In this document: piece by piece, positions 15,783 to 25,257 of the stretch | Numbering within the stretch: position 1 is the stretch's first letter | Layout of the letters: each line of letters opens with the position of its first letter | Assembly: GCF_019973735.1 (NCBI RefSeq) | Contig: NZ_AP024463.1 | Span: 2,170,001-2,234,000 of the forward strand | DNA length: 64,000 nucleotides | Source: Arachnia rubra | GTDB taxonomy: Bacteria > Actinomycetota > Actinomycetes > Propionibacteriales > Propionibacteriaceae | Direction: 5' to 3' | Notes under the pieces: generated by a model | Seen by the model: only the letters and a program-made list of their open reading frames with translations | Told to the model about the DNA's origin: nothing | Database searches by the model: none | Position numbers and translations under genes: made by a program

Positions 15783-18754
15783 ATGCAGCGACGGTTGAAA
15801 CTGACAGAGGGCAAGTCCGACAAGTTCTGGTACATCGATGTGGCCAACTCCCAGGTCACGGTCTGCTACGGCCGCTGCGGGACCGCCGGCACAACCAAGA
15901 CGAAGCAGTACGATTCCGCGGACAAGGCCCTCGCCGAGGCTGGAAAGCAGGTAACCGCCAAGATCAAGAGGGGATACTCAGACGACCCCGGGGCCCCCAC
16001 AGACTCCTTGGCACCGGCTACACCTACTCATCCCGAGGGCAAACCCGGTCCCAAGACAGTCGCGGGCGATGAGGAAGTCGTCCGGGAAGCAGTCATCTGT
16101 GCTGTGCCCCTTGAGGTGACGGATGCCGCAGCTGATGATCTCGGTTTGAGGATCACCCCTTTTGAACAGGCCTACGACATCAATGTCGATGTGAAGATCG
16201 AGGTGGATGACTCGCTCTTCGATCCTGAGGCTGAGTTGGAGCGGGCAAAGCGTATCGCCTCCGTGGAGAGGATCAGCTACAGCTACTATGTCAATGAGCA
16301 CCTGCGTCTCAGCGAGCCGCTGTTCGACAAGTTACCGAGCAGTTACCGAGCCCGGAGCGGATCGCCTGGTGGGTGGAATACCTGGAGAAACTGAGGGACC
16401 CCAAGAGGCGGTACACGTCCTGGCGAGGCAGTGATCTTGACTGGCCAGTCTGGCTGAGAGCCGTGCTGCGCACCAACTGGCACCGCCCCATCAGCAAGAC
16501 TGCCAGCCAGCTCGGCGAGTTGGTCGAAGGCGCCCTAATACTCCGTCCCATCCTGCCCACCCGTTCGGACGCTGAGATAGCTGCCGCTCGCGCCTCGCTG
16601 CCCTCCCCGCTACCTGAGCCTCTCAGCACTCGCCGTTACTACGGCTACGAGATGACCGACACATCGGTCTTCACAGCAGCGGGCTTGAATGCCCTCGACC
16701 CAGACCTGGCGCGGGAACTCCTGGCTGGACTGCCGAAGAACATCCTCCAGGACCAGGACAGCAGGAACTGGGCCCTGGTAGGGCTGATACTGCCCACGGC
16801 CGAGGAACGGGTCGCCTTCGCACGCCGCACAGGGGCGCGCGTCGTGGACTGGGATGGCGTGGTGCCGTGGCTGGTTGCCACCGGACGTGAGGGGTTCGCT
16901 CTTCTGCTTGGCTGGCTGGACCAGCAGGCCCGGGAGATTGCCCTGGCTATGCTCCGGACCGCCGCCGAGGCTGGGCATGGCCCCGGCATGACCGAGTTTT
17001 TCGTGGGTGCGCTCCGGACCAAGGCTGCCGAGGTAGCCTCAGATTGGCTCCGCTCCCACATGTCACAGGCCCTCGCCGCGAGCCTCACCCTGGCCCAAGC
17101 CGAGGCGCTGGCTCCCCTGATACGCGAGTTGCCCATCGAACAGCTCCGAGACATCGCCACACAGACCAGGGGAAATACCCGGAAAGTCATCGACGAGATC
17201 CTGGCCGAGGCCGCGACCCCCGAGCTGCCTGCCGGCACCGCGTGGTGGGCCGAGGCGTTGGCGGCAACTCCCTTGCCGCCGGAGCAGGAGCTTCCGTTCC
17301 ACGTCGACAGCCTGCCAGCGGTGATGATCGACGAGTACCGCTTGGGCACAGAGCAGACCCAGGAACTGCTCCGGGCCCTGAGTGCCGCTGAACGGCATCC
17401 CCTGGTGGCGGCGGTTCACGACCACGCCACCCGGGCCAGCCGGGATGGTTTTGCCATGGTTCTGTTCAAGCTCTGGATGAGTGCGGGTGCTCCGAGCAAG
17501 CAGAGCTGGCTGATGACCGGGGCCGGCTGGCTAGGGGACAACGAGTTCGTGCACACGCTCACTCCGCTGATCCGGGAATGGCCTGGCATCAGCCAGCATC
17601 AGCGCGCGGTGAAAGGCCTCGCCGCGCTGCGGAACGTCGCCACCGATGTTGCCCTGCAACAGATCTCCGGGATAGCCTCCAAAGTCAAATTCGCCGCGCT
17701 CAAGAAACGTGCCGGGGAGGCAATGGATGAGATCGCGACCCAGCGCGGCCTCACCCGCGACGAGCTGGAAGACCGGGTCCTCTCCGATGGTGGCCTCGAC
17801 GAACGCGGCACCCGCCTCTTCAACTACGGACCCCGCCAGTTCCTGGCCTATGTGACCCCCGAAGGAAAGTTGGCGGTACGGCTTCTGGATGCCGGCTCAC
17901 GCCCCAAAGGCAAGGTCCTCAGCACTCTCCCGGCACCCAACAAAAGCGACGATGCGGCACTGGCGAAGGCTTCCAAGGCCGAGTACAACAGCGTCAAGAA
18001 GGCGGTGACATCCCTGGCGAAGGTGCAATTGGAACGCTTTGAACGCGCCATGATCCTCGATCGCCGCTGGAGTGCTGAGGATCACGCCCAGTTCATAGCG
18101 CCGCACCCCGTCCTACGCCGTCTTCTCGCCGGTCTCGTCTGGGCAATCCACGACGGAGAAAACCTCGTCAGTACCGCTCGCGTTGACGAGGACGGCACTC
18201 TTGTCGATGCCCAGGATGAACCTGTCGAGGCCGTGGGCCACACCATTGGCGTCGCGCACCGGCTGGATCTCAGCGATGAACAACAGGCTGAGTGGGCCGA
18301 AGTCCTGGCCGACTACGAACTCACCCCACCCTTCAAACAACTCGATCGGCCTATCTTCCAGCTCCCCGACGATCAGGGCGAGGACACGAGATTGCACGCC
18401 CTGCCCCAGGGTAAATTGCCCGCCACCAAGTTCATCGGCGCCTTCAGCAAATACGGCTGGGAGCGCGGCGCGGCACTCGATGCGGGAAGCTACTGCCTGT
18501 ACGGCCTTCCGATACCGCATGCCGGCATCACCGCGGTCATCCAGTATGCACCTGGCATGTGGATGGGGCCCCTCGGTGAACAAGAGGACCAGGAATTCGA
18601 GGCGGTATACGTCTTGAGGGGATGTCACGATCCGAAGGACCTGGGGTACGGCCTCGGGTGGAATCTGAAGAACAAGGAGCTCCTACCCTGGAGCAGAGTT
18701 CCAGCCAAGATCACCAGTGAGGTGCTGGCCACCATCAACCAGATAGCGAGCTGA
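15783..18754 (+). pseudogene. WGR and DUF4132 domain protein (YehI/MolR-like), broken by an 11-bp tandem duplication
   Basis: The first frame (15783-16394) begins with a WGR domain (LKLTEGKSDKFWYIDV ... VCYGRCGTAGTTKTKQY) and a helical region. The second frame (to 18754) carries HEAT-like helices and the C-terminal DUF4132 domain (VLRRLLAGLVWAIHDG ... IGVAHRLDLSDEQQAEWAEVLADYELTPPFKQLDRP). AGTTACCGAGC occurs twice in tandem at 16330-16351; removing one copy joins the frames as FDKLPSPERIAWWVEYLEKL and gives 986 residues. As read, translation stops at 16394 after about 185 native residues. The WGR domain is a nucleic-acid/poly(ADP-ribose)-linked module in other proteins. Ends 1 base before the MoxR start. 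Confidence 0.87.
16330..16351 (+). repeat. 11-bp tandem duplication disrupting the DUF4132 gene
   Basis: AGTTACCGAGC at 16330-16340 is repeated exactly at 16341-16351 with no spacer. It shifts the frame by 11 bases. Confidence 0.95.
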
Positions 18755-18755
18755 C

Positions 18756-19826
18756 ATGCCAGATATGCAACGCCCGCCTGCTGAACTGCGTTACGCAGAT
18801 GAGCTGGAGCTGCTGAGGCAGCGTGACAGGAAAGACAACCGTCCGGTAGCTCCTGGCTGGCAGCTCTCAGCGCAGTCCGTGGTGGAGTTCGTGCTCGGTG
18901 ACGGCCAAGAAGTCACGAGCAAGTATGTGGGGCGCCGTTCCCTGGTCGAACGCTGCGTGGTGTCGCTGGCCACAAACCGGGGCCTGATGCTGATCGGCGA
19001 GCCGGGAACAGCGAAATCCCTTCTCAGCGAGCTGTTGGCGGCCGCTATCTCCAGGGACACCACCTTGACGATCCAGGGCTCGGCGGCTACCACCGAGGAC
19101 GCCATCAAGTATTCCTGGAACTATGCGATGCTGCTCGCCGAGGGACCCACCCTGGGCTCCCTCGTCCCGGCTCCGGTGCACCGCGGTATGAGTGAGGGCA
19201 AGGTGGTGCGTTTCGAGGAGATCACCCGCTGCGCCCCCGAGGTGCAGGACTCGATGCTGTCGGTCCTATCGGACCGCATCCTCTCCATCCCCGAGCTGGA
19301 TGCCGCCCATCGCACGCTCTACGCCAAACGGGGTTTCAACGTGATCGGCACCGCGAACACCCGTGATCGTGGCGTCAATGAGATGTCGGCAGCGCTGAAA
19401 CGGCGCTTCAATTTCGAGACCATCGGGCCCATCGAGAACCTGGAGGTGGAAATGGCCCTGGTGGAACGCGAGACCAACGCGATGCTGCAAGCCGCCGGCA
19501 TTCCAGCCCGGCTGGGCCGTGACGCCACCGAGGTGCTCGTCAAGGTGTTCCGGGAGCTCCGCTCCGGCAAGGCCTCTGGCGAGGGCGTGGAGCGGCTGAC
19601 CAGCGCCATGTCCACAGCCGAAGCTGTCTCCACGGGGATGGCAGCCACCGTTCACGCCGCCTGGTTCGGCAACGAGACCCCAGGTGGCAGAGAACTGGCG
19701 GAGGCCATCGTCGCATCAGCTCTCAAGGATGAGCCCGAAGACGTCTCCCGGCTGCGGGCCTACCGCGAACGCCACATCAAGAAACGCTCCGGCCTCTGGG
19801 AGGAGCTGTACCGGCATCTTCCCTGA
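18756..19826 (+). CDS. MoxR-family AAA+ ATPase (YehL-like) of MoxR-vWA cassette
   Basis: A 356-residue hexamer-forming ATPase expected to power remodelling by the cassette. Walker A is GEPGTAKS (81-88), Walker B ends VVRFEE (150-155), sensor 1 is GTANTRD (N201), and the arginine-finger region is LKRRFNF (214-220). A lid domain with RSGKASGEGVERLTSAMSTAEA follows. It begins one base after the DUF4132 stop and its own stop (TGA) directly abuts the stop of convergent thyA (TCA), leaving no intergenic base. Confidence 0.93.
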   Translation: MPDMQRPPAELRYADELELLRQRDRKDNRPVAPGWQLSAQSVVEFVLGDGQEVTSKYVGRRSLVERCVVSLATNRGLMLIGEPGTAKSLLSELLAAAISRDTTLTIQGSAATTEDAIKYSWNYAMLLAEGPTLGSLVPAPVHRGMSEGKVVRFEEITRCAPEVQDSMLSVLSDRILSIPELDAAHRTLYAKRGFNVIGTANTRDRGVNEMSAALKRRFNFETIGPIENLEVEMALVERETNAMLQAAGIPARLGRDATEVLVKVFRELRSGKASGEGVERLTSAMSTAEAVSTGMAATVHAAWFGNETPGGRELAEAIVASALKDEPEDVSRLRAYRERHIKKRSGLWEELYRHLP

Positions 19827-20621
19827 TCAGACTGCGATTGGTGCCTTGATCACCGGGTAAGGGTCATATCCCTCGACGGTGATGTCCGCCAGCTCGAACC
19901 GGTCGATCTCGCGCACCTCGGGGTTGAGCCGCAGCTGGGGCAACTGTCTGGGTGCCCGACCGAGCTGCTCTCTCACTTGGTCGAAGTGATTGTGGTAGAT
20001 ATGCGCGTCACCGAGGGTGTGGATGAACTCACCAACCCTAAGGCCAGTCACCTGGGCCACCAGGTGAGTCAGCAGGGAATAGGAGGCGATGTTGAACGGC
20101 AGTCCCAGGAAAACGTCTGCGGAACGCTGATAGAGCTGACAGCTCAGTTTCCCGCCAGCCACGTAGAACTGGAACAGCGCGTGGCATGGGGGAAGCGCCA
20201 TGGCGTCGAGGTCAGCCACGTTCCAGGCCGAGACGATATGCCGCCGGGACTCCGGATTGCTCCGCAGCGCGTCGATGACCTGGGCCAGCTGGTCGATGTG
20301 CCTCCCGTCGGGCGTGGGCCAGGAACGCCACTGGTAGCCGTAGATGGGTCCAAGATCGCCATCTGGACCGGCCCATTCATCCCAGATGGTGATGCGGTTC
20401 TCGTGCAGCCAGGCAATGTTGGTATCACCGCGCAGGAACCACAACAGCTCCCCGAAGACAGACCGGATGTGTACCTTCTTGGTCGTCAGCAGTGGGAAAC
20501 CACGGCTGAGGTCGAAGCGCATCTGATGCCCGAAGATGCTACGGGTCCCGGTCCCGGTGCGGTCACCGCGGTCGAGCCCATCGGTCATGATGTGGCGCAG
20601 CAGATCCAGGTAGGTCTTCAT
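19827..20621 (-). CDS. thyA: Thymidylate synthase
   Basis: A 264-residue ThyA making dTMP from dUMP and methylene-tetrahydrofolate. Visible are [12 protein letters not shown] (phosphate-binding Arg), [22 protein letters not shown], the catalytic cysteine in [30 protein letters not shown] and the HIYHNH motif. It overlaps rdgB by 4 bases and is last in the clpS-to-thyA operon. The folA product would recycle its dihydrofolate. Confidence 0.98.
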   Translation of the reverse strand: MKTYLDLLRHIMTDGLDRGDRTGTGTRSIFGHQMRFDLSRGFPLLTTKKVHIRSVFGELLWFLRGDTNIAWLHENRITIWDEWAGPDGDLGPIYGYQWRSWPTPDGRHIDQLAQVIDALRSNPESRRHIVSAWNVADLDAMALPPCHALFQFYVAGGKLSCQLYQRSADVFLGLPFNIASYSLLTHLVAQVTGLRVGEFIHTLGDAHIYHNHFDQVREQLGRAPRQLPQLRLNPEVREIDRFELADITVEGYDPYPVIKAPIAV

Positions 20622-21226
20622 CGCTGCTCCCCCAGCCAGGTGATGAAAGCCCGGACCGCCTTGCCACGGTGGCTGATGGCGTCCTTCTCCGCTGCCGTCA
20701 GCTCAGCGGAGGTCCGGTGCTCCCCGTCAGGTAGGAATAGCGGGTCGTAGCCGAAACCGCCAGCGCCTCGTTCCTCATCGGCGATCCGCCCCGGCATCTC
20801 ACCACGCCACAGGCGCCGTTCACCAACGGGCGACACCAGCACCAGGGCGCACACAAAACGTGCCCCACGCTGATCCGCCGGCACCCCGGCAAGCTGCGCC
20901 AGCAGCAGGGCGTTGTTCGCCGCGTCGTCGCAGTCCGGCCCGGCCCAGCGAGCAGAGCGCACACCGGGCATGGAGTTGAGCTCGTCCACCTCGAGTCCCG
21001 AGTCATCGGCCAGGGACGGCAGGCCGGTGTGTTTTGCCGCTGCTTCGGCCTTGATGAAGGCATTGCCCTCGAAGGACCGCTCACTCTCAATGGGCTCGGG
21101 GTAGGCGGGAAAGTCCGCCAGCCCGAGGACCTCCACCGCCAGCCCAGACTCAGCCATCACCCGCCGGAGCTCCGTGAGTTTCTTGGGATTGTTGGTGGCC
21201 AGCACCACCTTCTCGATGCGGCTCAC
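20618..21226 (-). CDS. rdgB: Non-canonical purine NTP pyrophosphatase (RdgB/Ham1)
   Basis: A 202-residue house-cleaning enzyme hydrolysing dITP/XTP to monophosphates. Motifs: [15 protein letters not shown] (residues 8-22), [33 protein letters not shown] (metal and base pocket) and the C-terminal [12 protein letters not shown] and SHRGKAV. It overlaps rph upstream and thyA downstream by 4 bases each, indicating translational coupling. The rph-rdgB pairing is common in bacteria. Confidence 0.97.
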   Translation of the reverse strand: MSRIEKVVLATNNPKKLTELRRVMAESGLAVEVLGLADFPAYPEPIESERSFEGNAFIKAEAAAKHTGLPSLADDSGLEVDELNSMPGVRSARWAGPDCDDAANNALLLAQLAGVPADQRGARFVCALVLVSPVGERRLWRGEMPGRIADEERGAGGFGYDPLFLPDGEHRTSAELTAAEKDAISHRGKAVRAFITWLGEQR

Positions 21227-21945
21227 AACGCCAGGGCTTCACGCTGCAGCCGGGTCAGTTCAGCACAGCCTGCTGCCCCAAGGTCGAGCAGCCGGTCCAG
21301 GTCGGCGCGGTTGAAGGGTGCCCCCTCAGCAGTTCCCTGCACCTCGATGAACTCCCCTGCCCCGGTCATCACGATGTTCATGTCCGTACCAGCCTGCGAA
21401 TCCTCCTCATAGGCCAGGTCAAGCAGCGGCACACCCTCCACGAAACCGACAGAGACAGCGGCGACGGAGTCCTTCAGCGGCTCACCCTTGAGGACGTCCA
21501 GCTCACGCAGGTGGGAGACGGCGTCAGCCAGGGCGACATAGGCGCCGGTTATCGCAGCGGTCCGGGTGCCGCCGTCGGCCTGCAGCACATCGCAGTCCAA
21601 GACGATGGTGTTCTCCCCCAGCGCCGAATAATCGACCACGGCACGCAGCGAACGTCCCACCAGCCGGGAAATCTCGTGGGTCCGTCCTCCGATCCGTCCC
21701 CGCACGGATTCCCGGTCGCTACGGGAGTGGGTAGCCCTGGGCAGCATCGAGTATTCGGCGGTTACCCAGCCCAGGCCGGTGTCGCGCCGCCAGCGCGGCA
21801 CCCCGACTGTCACCGAGGCGGCGACCAACACCCGGGTTTTCCCGAATTCCACGAGCACGGAGCCCTCGGCATGATCGAGCCACCCGCGGGTGATACGGAC
21901 TTCACGAAGCTGGTCGGCCTGACGGCCGTCGATGCGCAGAATCAT
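21223..21945 (-). CDS. rph: Ribonuclease PH
   Basis: A 240-residue phosphorolytic 3'-5' exoribonuclease that trims tRNA 3' ends. Motifs include [49 protein letters not shown] (phosphate and RNA contacts), [27 protein letters not shown] and the [29 protein letters not shown] catalytic region. Normal length; ATG start 19 bases after murI; 4-base overlap with rdgB. Confidence 0.97.
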   Translation of the reverse strand: MILRIDGRQADQLREVRITRGWLDHAEGSVLVEFGKTRVLVAASVTVGVPRWRRDTGLGWVTAEYSMLPRATHSRSDRESVRGRIGGRTHEISRLVGRSLRAVVDYSALGENTIVLDCDVLQADGGTRTAAITGAYVALADAVSHLRELDVLKGEPLKDSVAAVSVGFVEGVPLLDLAYEEDSQAGTDMNIVMTGAGEFIEVQGTAEGAPFNRADLDRLLDLGAAGCAELTRLQREALAL

Positions 21946-21964
21946 GGGGCAAACCTACCGGAGT

Positions 21965-22768
21965 TCAGCGAAGTGCAACCTGATGGACATCATGAACGAA
22001 CTGCCCCAGCAGCCGCTCCCCGATACCCTGAAAGGAATCAGCGTCACCGGTGGTGAGGAACTCACGGCGGGCATGCCGCGGGGTATCGTGCAGCAAACCC
22101 TTGCGAGTGAGTCTCGCGTAAGTGTCCTGAGCACAGGCATCTGACGACGAGACCAGCACCACCCCGTCACCGAGCACATAGTTGAGGACACCAGCCAGCA
22201 GCGGGTAGTGGGTGCATCCGAGGATCAGGGTGTCGATGCCGGCATCCTGCAGGGGCGCCAGGTATTCACGGGCCACGCCCAGCAGCTCATCACCACCGGT
22301 GATGCCGGCCTCCACGAAATCGACGAACCGTGGACAAGGCTGGGTGGTCAGACGGATGTCACCAGCTACCGCGAAGGCGTCGTCGTAGGAACGGGACATC
22401 GCTGTCGCCTCCGTGCAGACCACCCCGACCCTGCCGCTGCTCGTGGCGGTCAGTGCACGGCGGGCAGCGGGAAGGATCACCTCCAGGATCGGCATGTCAT
22501 AACGTTCTCTGGCATCCCTCAGAACAGCGGAGCTGGCGGAGTTGCAGGCGATCACCAACGCCTTGACACCGCGGCCGGCCAGGTGGTCAAGACCCTGGAG
22601 AGCGAACTCACGGACCTGCGCGATCGGCCGGGGACCGTAGGGCGCCCGGGCAGTGTCACCGAGATAGATGAAGTCCTCGTTGGGGAGCTGGTCCACCAGG
22701 GAACGCATCACCGTCAGCCCGCCGAAACCGGAGTCGAAGACCCCAATCGGGGCTTCCCGCTCGCTCAC
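21965..22768 (-). CDS. murI: Glutamate racemase
   Basis: A 267-residue cofactor-independent racemase providing D-glutamate for peptidoglycan. Both catalytic cysteines are in place (IACNSASSA and LGCTHYPLL), with the N-terminal IGVFDSGFGGLTVMR and LGDTARAPYG substrate loops. GTG 22768 is chosen because it overlaps the DUF2017 stop (GTGA) and has GGGGGAGG 4 bases upstream; an earlier in-frame start adds six residues without support. Confidence 0.96.
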   Translation of the reverse strand: MSEREAPIGVFDSGFGGLTVMRSLVDQLPNEDFIYLGDTARAPYGPRPIAQVREFALQGLDHLAGRGVKALVIACNSASSAVLRDARERYDMPILEVILPAARRALTATSSGRVGVVCTEATAMSRSYDDAFAVAGDIRLTTQPCPRFVDFVEAGITGGDELLGVAREYLAPLQDAGIDTLILGCTHYPLLAGVLNYVLGDGVVLVSSSDACAQDTYARLTRKGLLHDTPRHARREFLTTGDADSFQGIGERLLGQFVHDVHQVALR

Positions 22769-23316
22769 AGCGCCTCCCCCTGCCACTTGGCGTGGAGTGC
22801 ATCCTCGATCAACAGGCCCAGCCAGTCGAGGAGGGCTGCGGTCTCAGGATCCCTGTCGATGTCCTCCTCGGTGGGCTCCGCCAAACGACCGGTGGTTCCA
22901 GTCAGCTCGACGTGCCACTGTGCCCTGAGCGCGGCGAGCACCGACACCCATGAGTCGATGTCTTCATTGAGGACGACAACCTGGCTGCGTTCCCCGTCGC
23001 CCAGGCCTTCCAAGACCTTACGGGCCGCCTCCACCCGCTTCCGGGCCTGGCCCACGACAGCACGACGGCGGAACTGGCCAGCTTCATCGGCATCCACGAG
23101 CGCGGGTGGGAAGAAGCGTTCCAGCCCAGGCGACTCCGAGACCATCTCGTCGCAGGAAGACTCGGCCTGGAGTTCAGCATCCAGCCTGGTTAGGGGGTCG
23201 TCGGAGTCGATCCTCGGAAGCAGCGGTTCCAGATCATGCACGTAACGTTCCACCAGGATCCGCAGCACCCGTCCTCGTCCCTCCCCCGCGTGGAAGATCC
23301 ATGCGCCGCGACTCAT
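22765..23316 (-). CDS. DUF2017 family protein
   Basis: A 183-residue protein of the actinobacterial DUF2017 family, typically encoded directly after clpS as here. It is largely helical and acidic, with a C-terminal segment rich in leucine ([21 protein letters not shown]) and no catalytic motif. Overlaps clpS by 4 bases and murI by 4 bases. The consistent clpS pairing suggests a link to ClpS/Clp proteolysis, which is unproven. Confidence 0.85.
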   Translation of the reverse strand: MSRGAWIFHAGEGRGRVLRILVERYVHDLEPLLPRIDSDDPLTRLDAELQAESSCDEMVSESPGLERFFPPALVDADEAGQFRRRAVVGQARKRVEAARKVLEGLGDGERSQVVVLNEDIDSWVSVLAALRAQWHVELTGTTGRLAEPTEEDIDRDPETAALLDWLGLLIEDALHAKWQGEAL

Positions 23317-23645
23317 TGCCGCTCCATGGTCGCCCAGAGTGTGTATCCCTGCATGGCCAGGACATCGCGTTCCATGGCCTCACGATTTCCCATCGACACC
23401 ACAGCCCGGCCCTCGTTGTGGACTCTGAGCATCAGCTCCTCCGACTTCGCCCGCGGATAGCCGAAGTATTCACAGAAGACGTGGGTGACGTAGTCCATCA
23501 GGTTCACCGGATCATCCCAGACAATCGTCACCCAGGCCTCCGCGGGCGTCTCTCGTGGAGCATCCAACACTGCGAGCTGACCATCAGACTGTTCCTCAAG
23601 GCTGCAGAAGGGCAGTGGAGCAGGTCGAAGACGCATACCCGTCAT
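23313..23645 (-). CDS. clpS: ATP-dependent Clp protease adaptor ClpS
   Basis: A 110-residue adaptor delivering N-degron substrates to ClpA/ClpC-ClpP. The core [20 protein letters not shown], then [31 protein letters not shown], matches ClpS including the Met/Asp-lined N-end pocket. The start is uncertain: 23645 is preferred for length and a weak GTAGG upstream; an in-frame ATG at 23690 adds 15 residues. Divergent from pncB. Confidence 0.9.
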   Translation of the reverse strand: MTGMRLRPAPLPFCSLEEQSDGQLAVLDAPRETPAEAWVTIVWDDPVNLMDYVTHVFCEYFGYPRAKSEELMLRVHNEGRAVVSMGNREAMERDVLAMQGYTLWATMERQ

Positions 23646-23725
23646 CGTACCTACAGCCGGCATACACTCCACTACCCGTATCCTTGCCATGCGCCCCTGG
23701 ATAACTACCCCACTACGCTTGATCC

Positions 23726-25078
23726 ATGACGACAGCGCTACTGACCGACCACTACGAGTTGACGATGGTGCAGGCCGCTATGGATGCAGGCACCGCGAAC
23801 CGGCGTTCCCTGTTCGATCTGTTCACCCGGCGTCTTCCGGAGGGACGCCGCTACGGAGTGGCCGCAGGGCTCGGCCGGGCGCTGGATGCCATTGACAGTT
23901 TCCGTTTCGACCCCGCCACCCTGCAGTTTCTGCTGGAGCAGGGAATCATCCGCGACAACCTGGCCGAGTGGCTGGCGGACTACCGTTTCAGCGGAGACAT
24001 CTGGGGCTACCAGGAGGGCGAGACTTACTTCCCAGGCTCACCGGTGTTGTCGGTCGAGGGCAGTTTCGCAGAAGCCTGCATCCTAGAGACGCTGCTGCTG
24101 AGCATCTACAACCACGACTCCGCCATAGCAGCAGCCGCCTCCCGCATGACCGCCATGGCCGAGGGCAGGCCCTGCGCGGAGATGGGGTCACGCCGGACCC
24201 ATGAATGGGCGGCGGTCGGGGCTGCACGGGCTGCCTACATCGCCGGTTTCGCCTCCACGTCAAACCTGGAGGCCGGCCGCACCTACGGAATCCCGACGAT
24301 GGGAACCGCGGCGCATTCCTTCACTCTTCTGCATGACTCCGAGGAGGAGGCATTCCGGGCCCAGCTCAGCACCCTGGGGGTGGAGACCACCCTCCTAGTG
24401 GACACCTACGATGTCGAGGCGGCCATCCGCAAAGGGGTGGAGCTAACTCAAGGCAGGCTGGGAGCCATACGCCTCGATTCGGGGGATCTGCCGATGATGG
24501 CTCGTCAGGCCCGCGATCTCCTCGACGACTTGGGTGCCACAGGCACCCGCATCACGGTCACCTCCGACCTGGACGAGTGGCAGATCGCGGCGCTGCGCGG
24601 CGCTCCCGTTGATGGTTTCGGGGTGGGGACCTCGCTGGTCACCGGCTCCGGGCATCCCACCTGTGGATTCGTCTACAAACTTGTCGCCCGCGCCAACTCC
24701 TCCGACCGTGACGCACCGAAAACCCCCGTCGGTAAGAAATCAAGAGGGAAGAACACCCTGGGCGGCCGCAAGTCCGCGATGCGCAGGCTGGGTGAGGATG
24801 GCCGCGCCGAGGCCGAGATCATCGGTCTTGGGGCGCCGCCGGACAGCGACGGCAACGACCGCTATCTCCTGGCGGATCTCGTCAAGGACGGTCAGCGCGT
24901 GTTCCACGGGACCCTTGAGGACGCACGTACCCGGCACCGCGATTCATTGGCCGAGCTCCCGATGGCGGCCCTGCGCATCAGCAGAGGTGACCCGGCCATC
25001 GAGACGGTCATCCTCGACGGCACCGGGTCGCAGACCACCAATCCCTACCAGGCAAAACCCAGGCCCACGGGACTGTGA
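23726..25078 (+). CDS. pncB: Nicotinate phosphoribosyltransferase
   Basis: A 450-residue enzyme joining nicotinate and PRPP to nicotinate mononucleotide for NAD salvage. Visible are [18 protein letters not shown] (N terminus), [75 protein letters not shown] (active-site His) and [10 protein letters not shown]. Normal length; ATG start in the divergent gap with clpS. The 180 bases after its stop (25079-25257), up to convergent malQ, show no gene. Confidence 0.96.
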   Translation: MTTALLTDHYELTMVQAAMDAGTANRRSLFDLFTRRLPEGRRYGVAAGLGRALDAIDSFRFDPATLQFLLEQGIIRDNLAEWLADYRFSGDIWGYQEGETYFPGSPVLSVEGSFAEACILETLLLSIYNHDSAIAAAASRMTAMAEGRPCAEMGSRRTHEWAAVGAARAAYIAGFASTSNLEAGRTYGIPTMGTAAHSFTLLHDSEEEAFRAQLSTLGVETTLLVDTYDVEAAIRKGVELTQGRLGAIRLDSGDLPMMARQARDLLDDLGATGTRITVTSDLDEWQIAALRGAPVDGFGVGTSLVTGSGHPTCGFVYKLVARANSSDRDAPKTPVGKKSRGKNTLGGRKSAMRRLGEDGRAEAEIIGLGAPPDSDGNDRYLLADLVKDGQRVFHGTLEDARTRHRDSLAELPMAALRISRGDPAIETVILDGTGSQTTNPYQAKPRPTGL

Positions 25079-25257
25079 TTCACGCTACTTGACTGCCACC
25101 GCAGTCCTGGAGTTTGCACAAGGACGCCACGTGCGACCGGACCGGAACTCTCAGAGACCCCGCCGACGGAACGGCCGACGAGCCCACGCCGCCCAATGCG
25201 CGCTGGCTGCCGGCAGCCCGGAGAACGCATGACGTCAACGATCCGGCCGCTCCGGGT

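Noticed and set aside
22208..23245. 345-residue open frame opposite murI and DUF2017
   Set aside because: Antisense shadow of two conserved genes; composition typical of GC-rich antisense frames.
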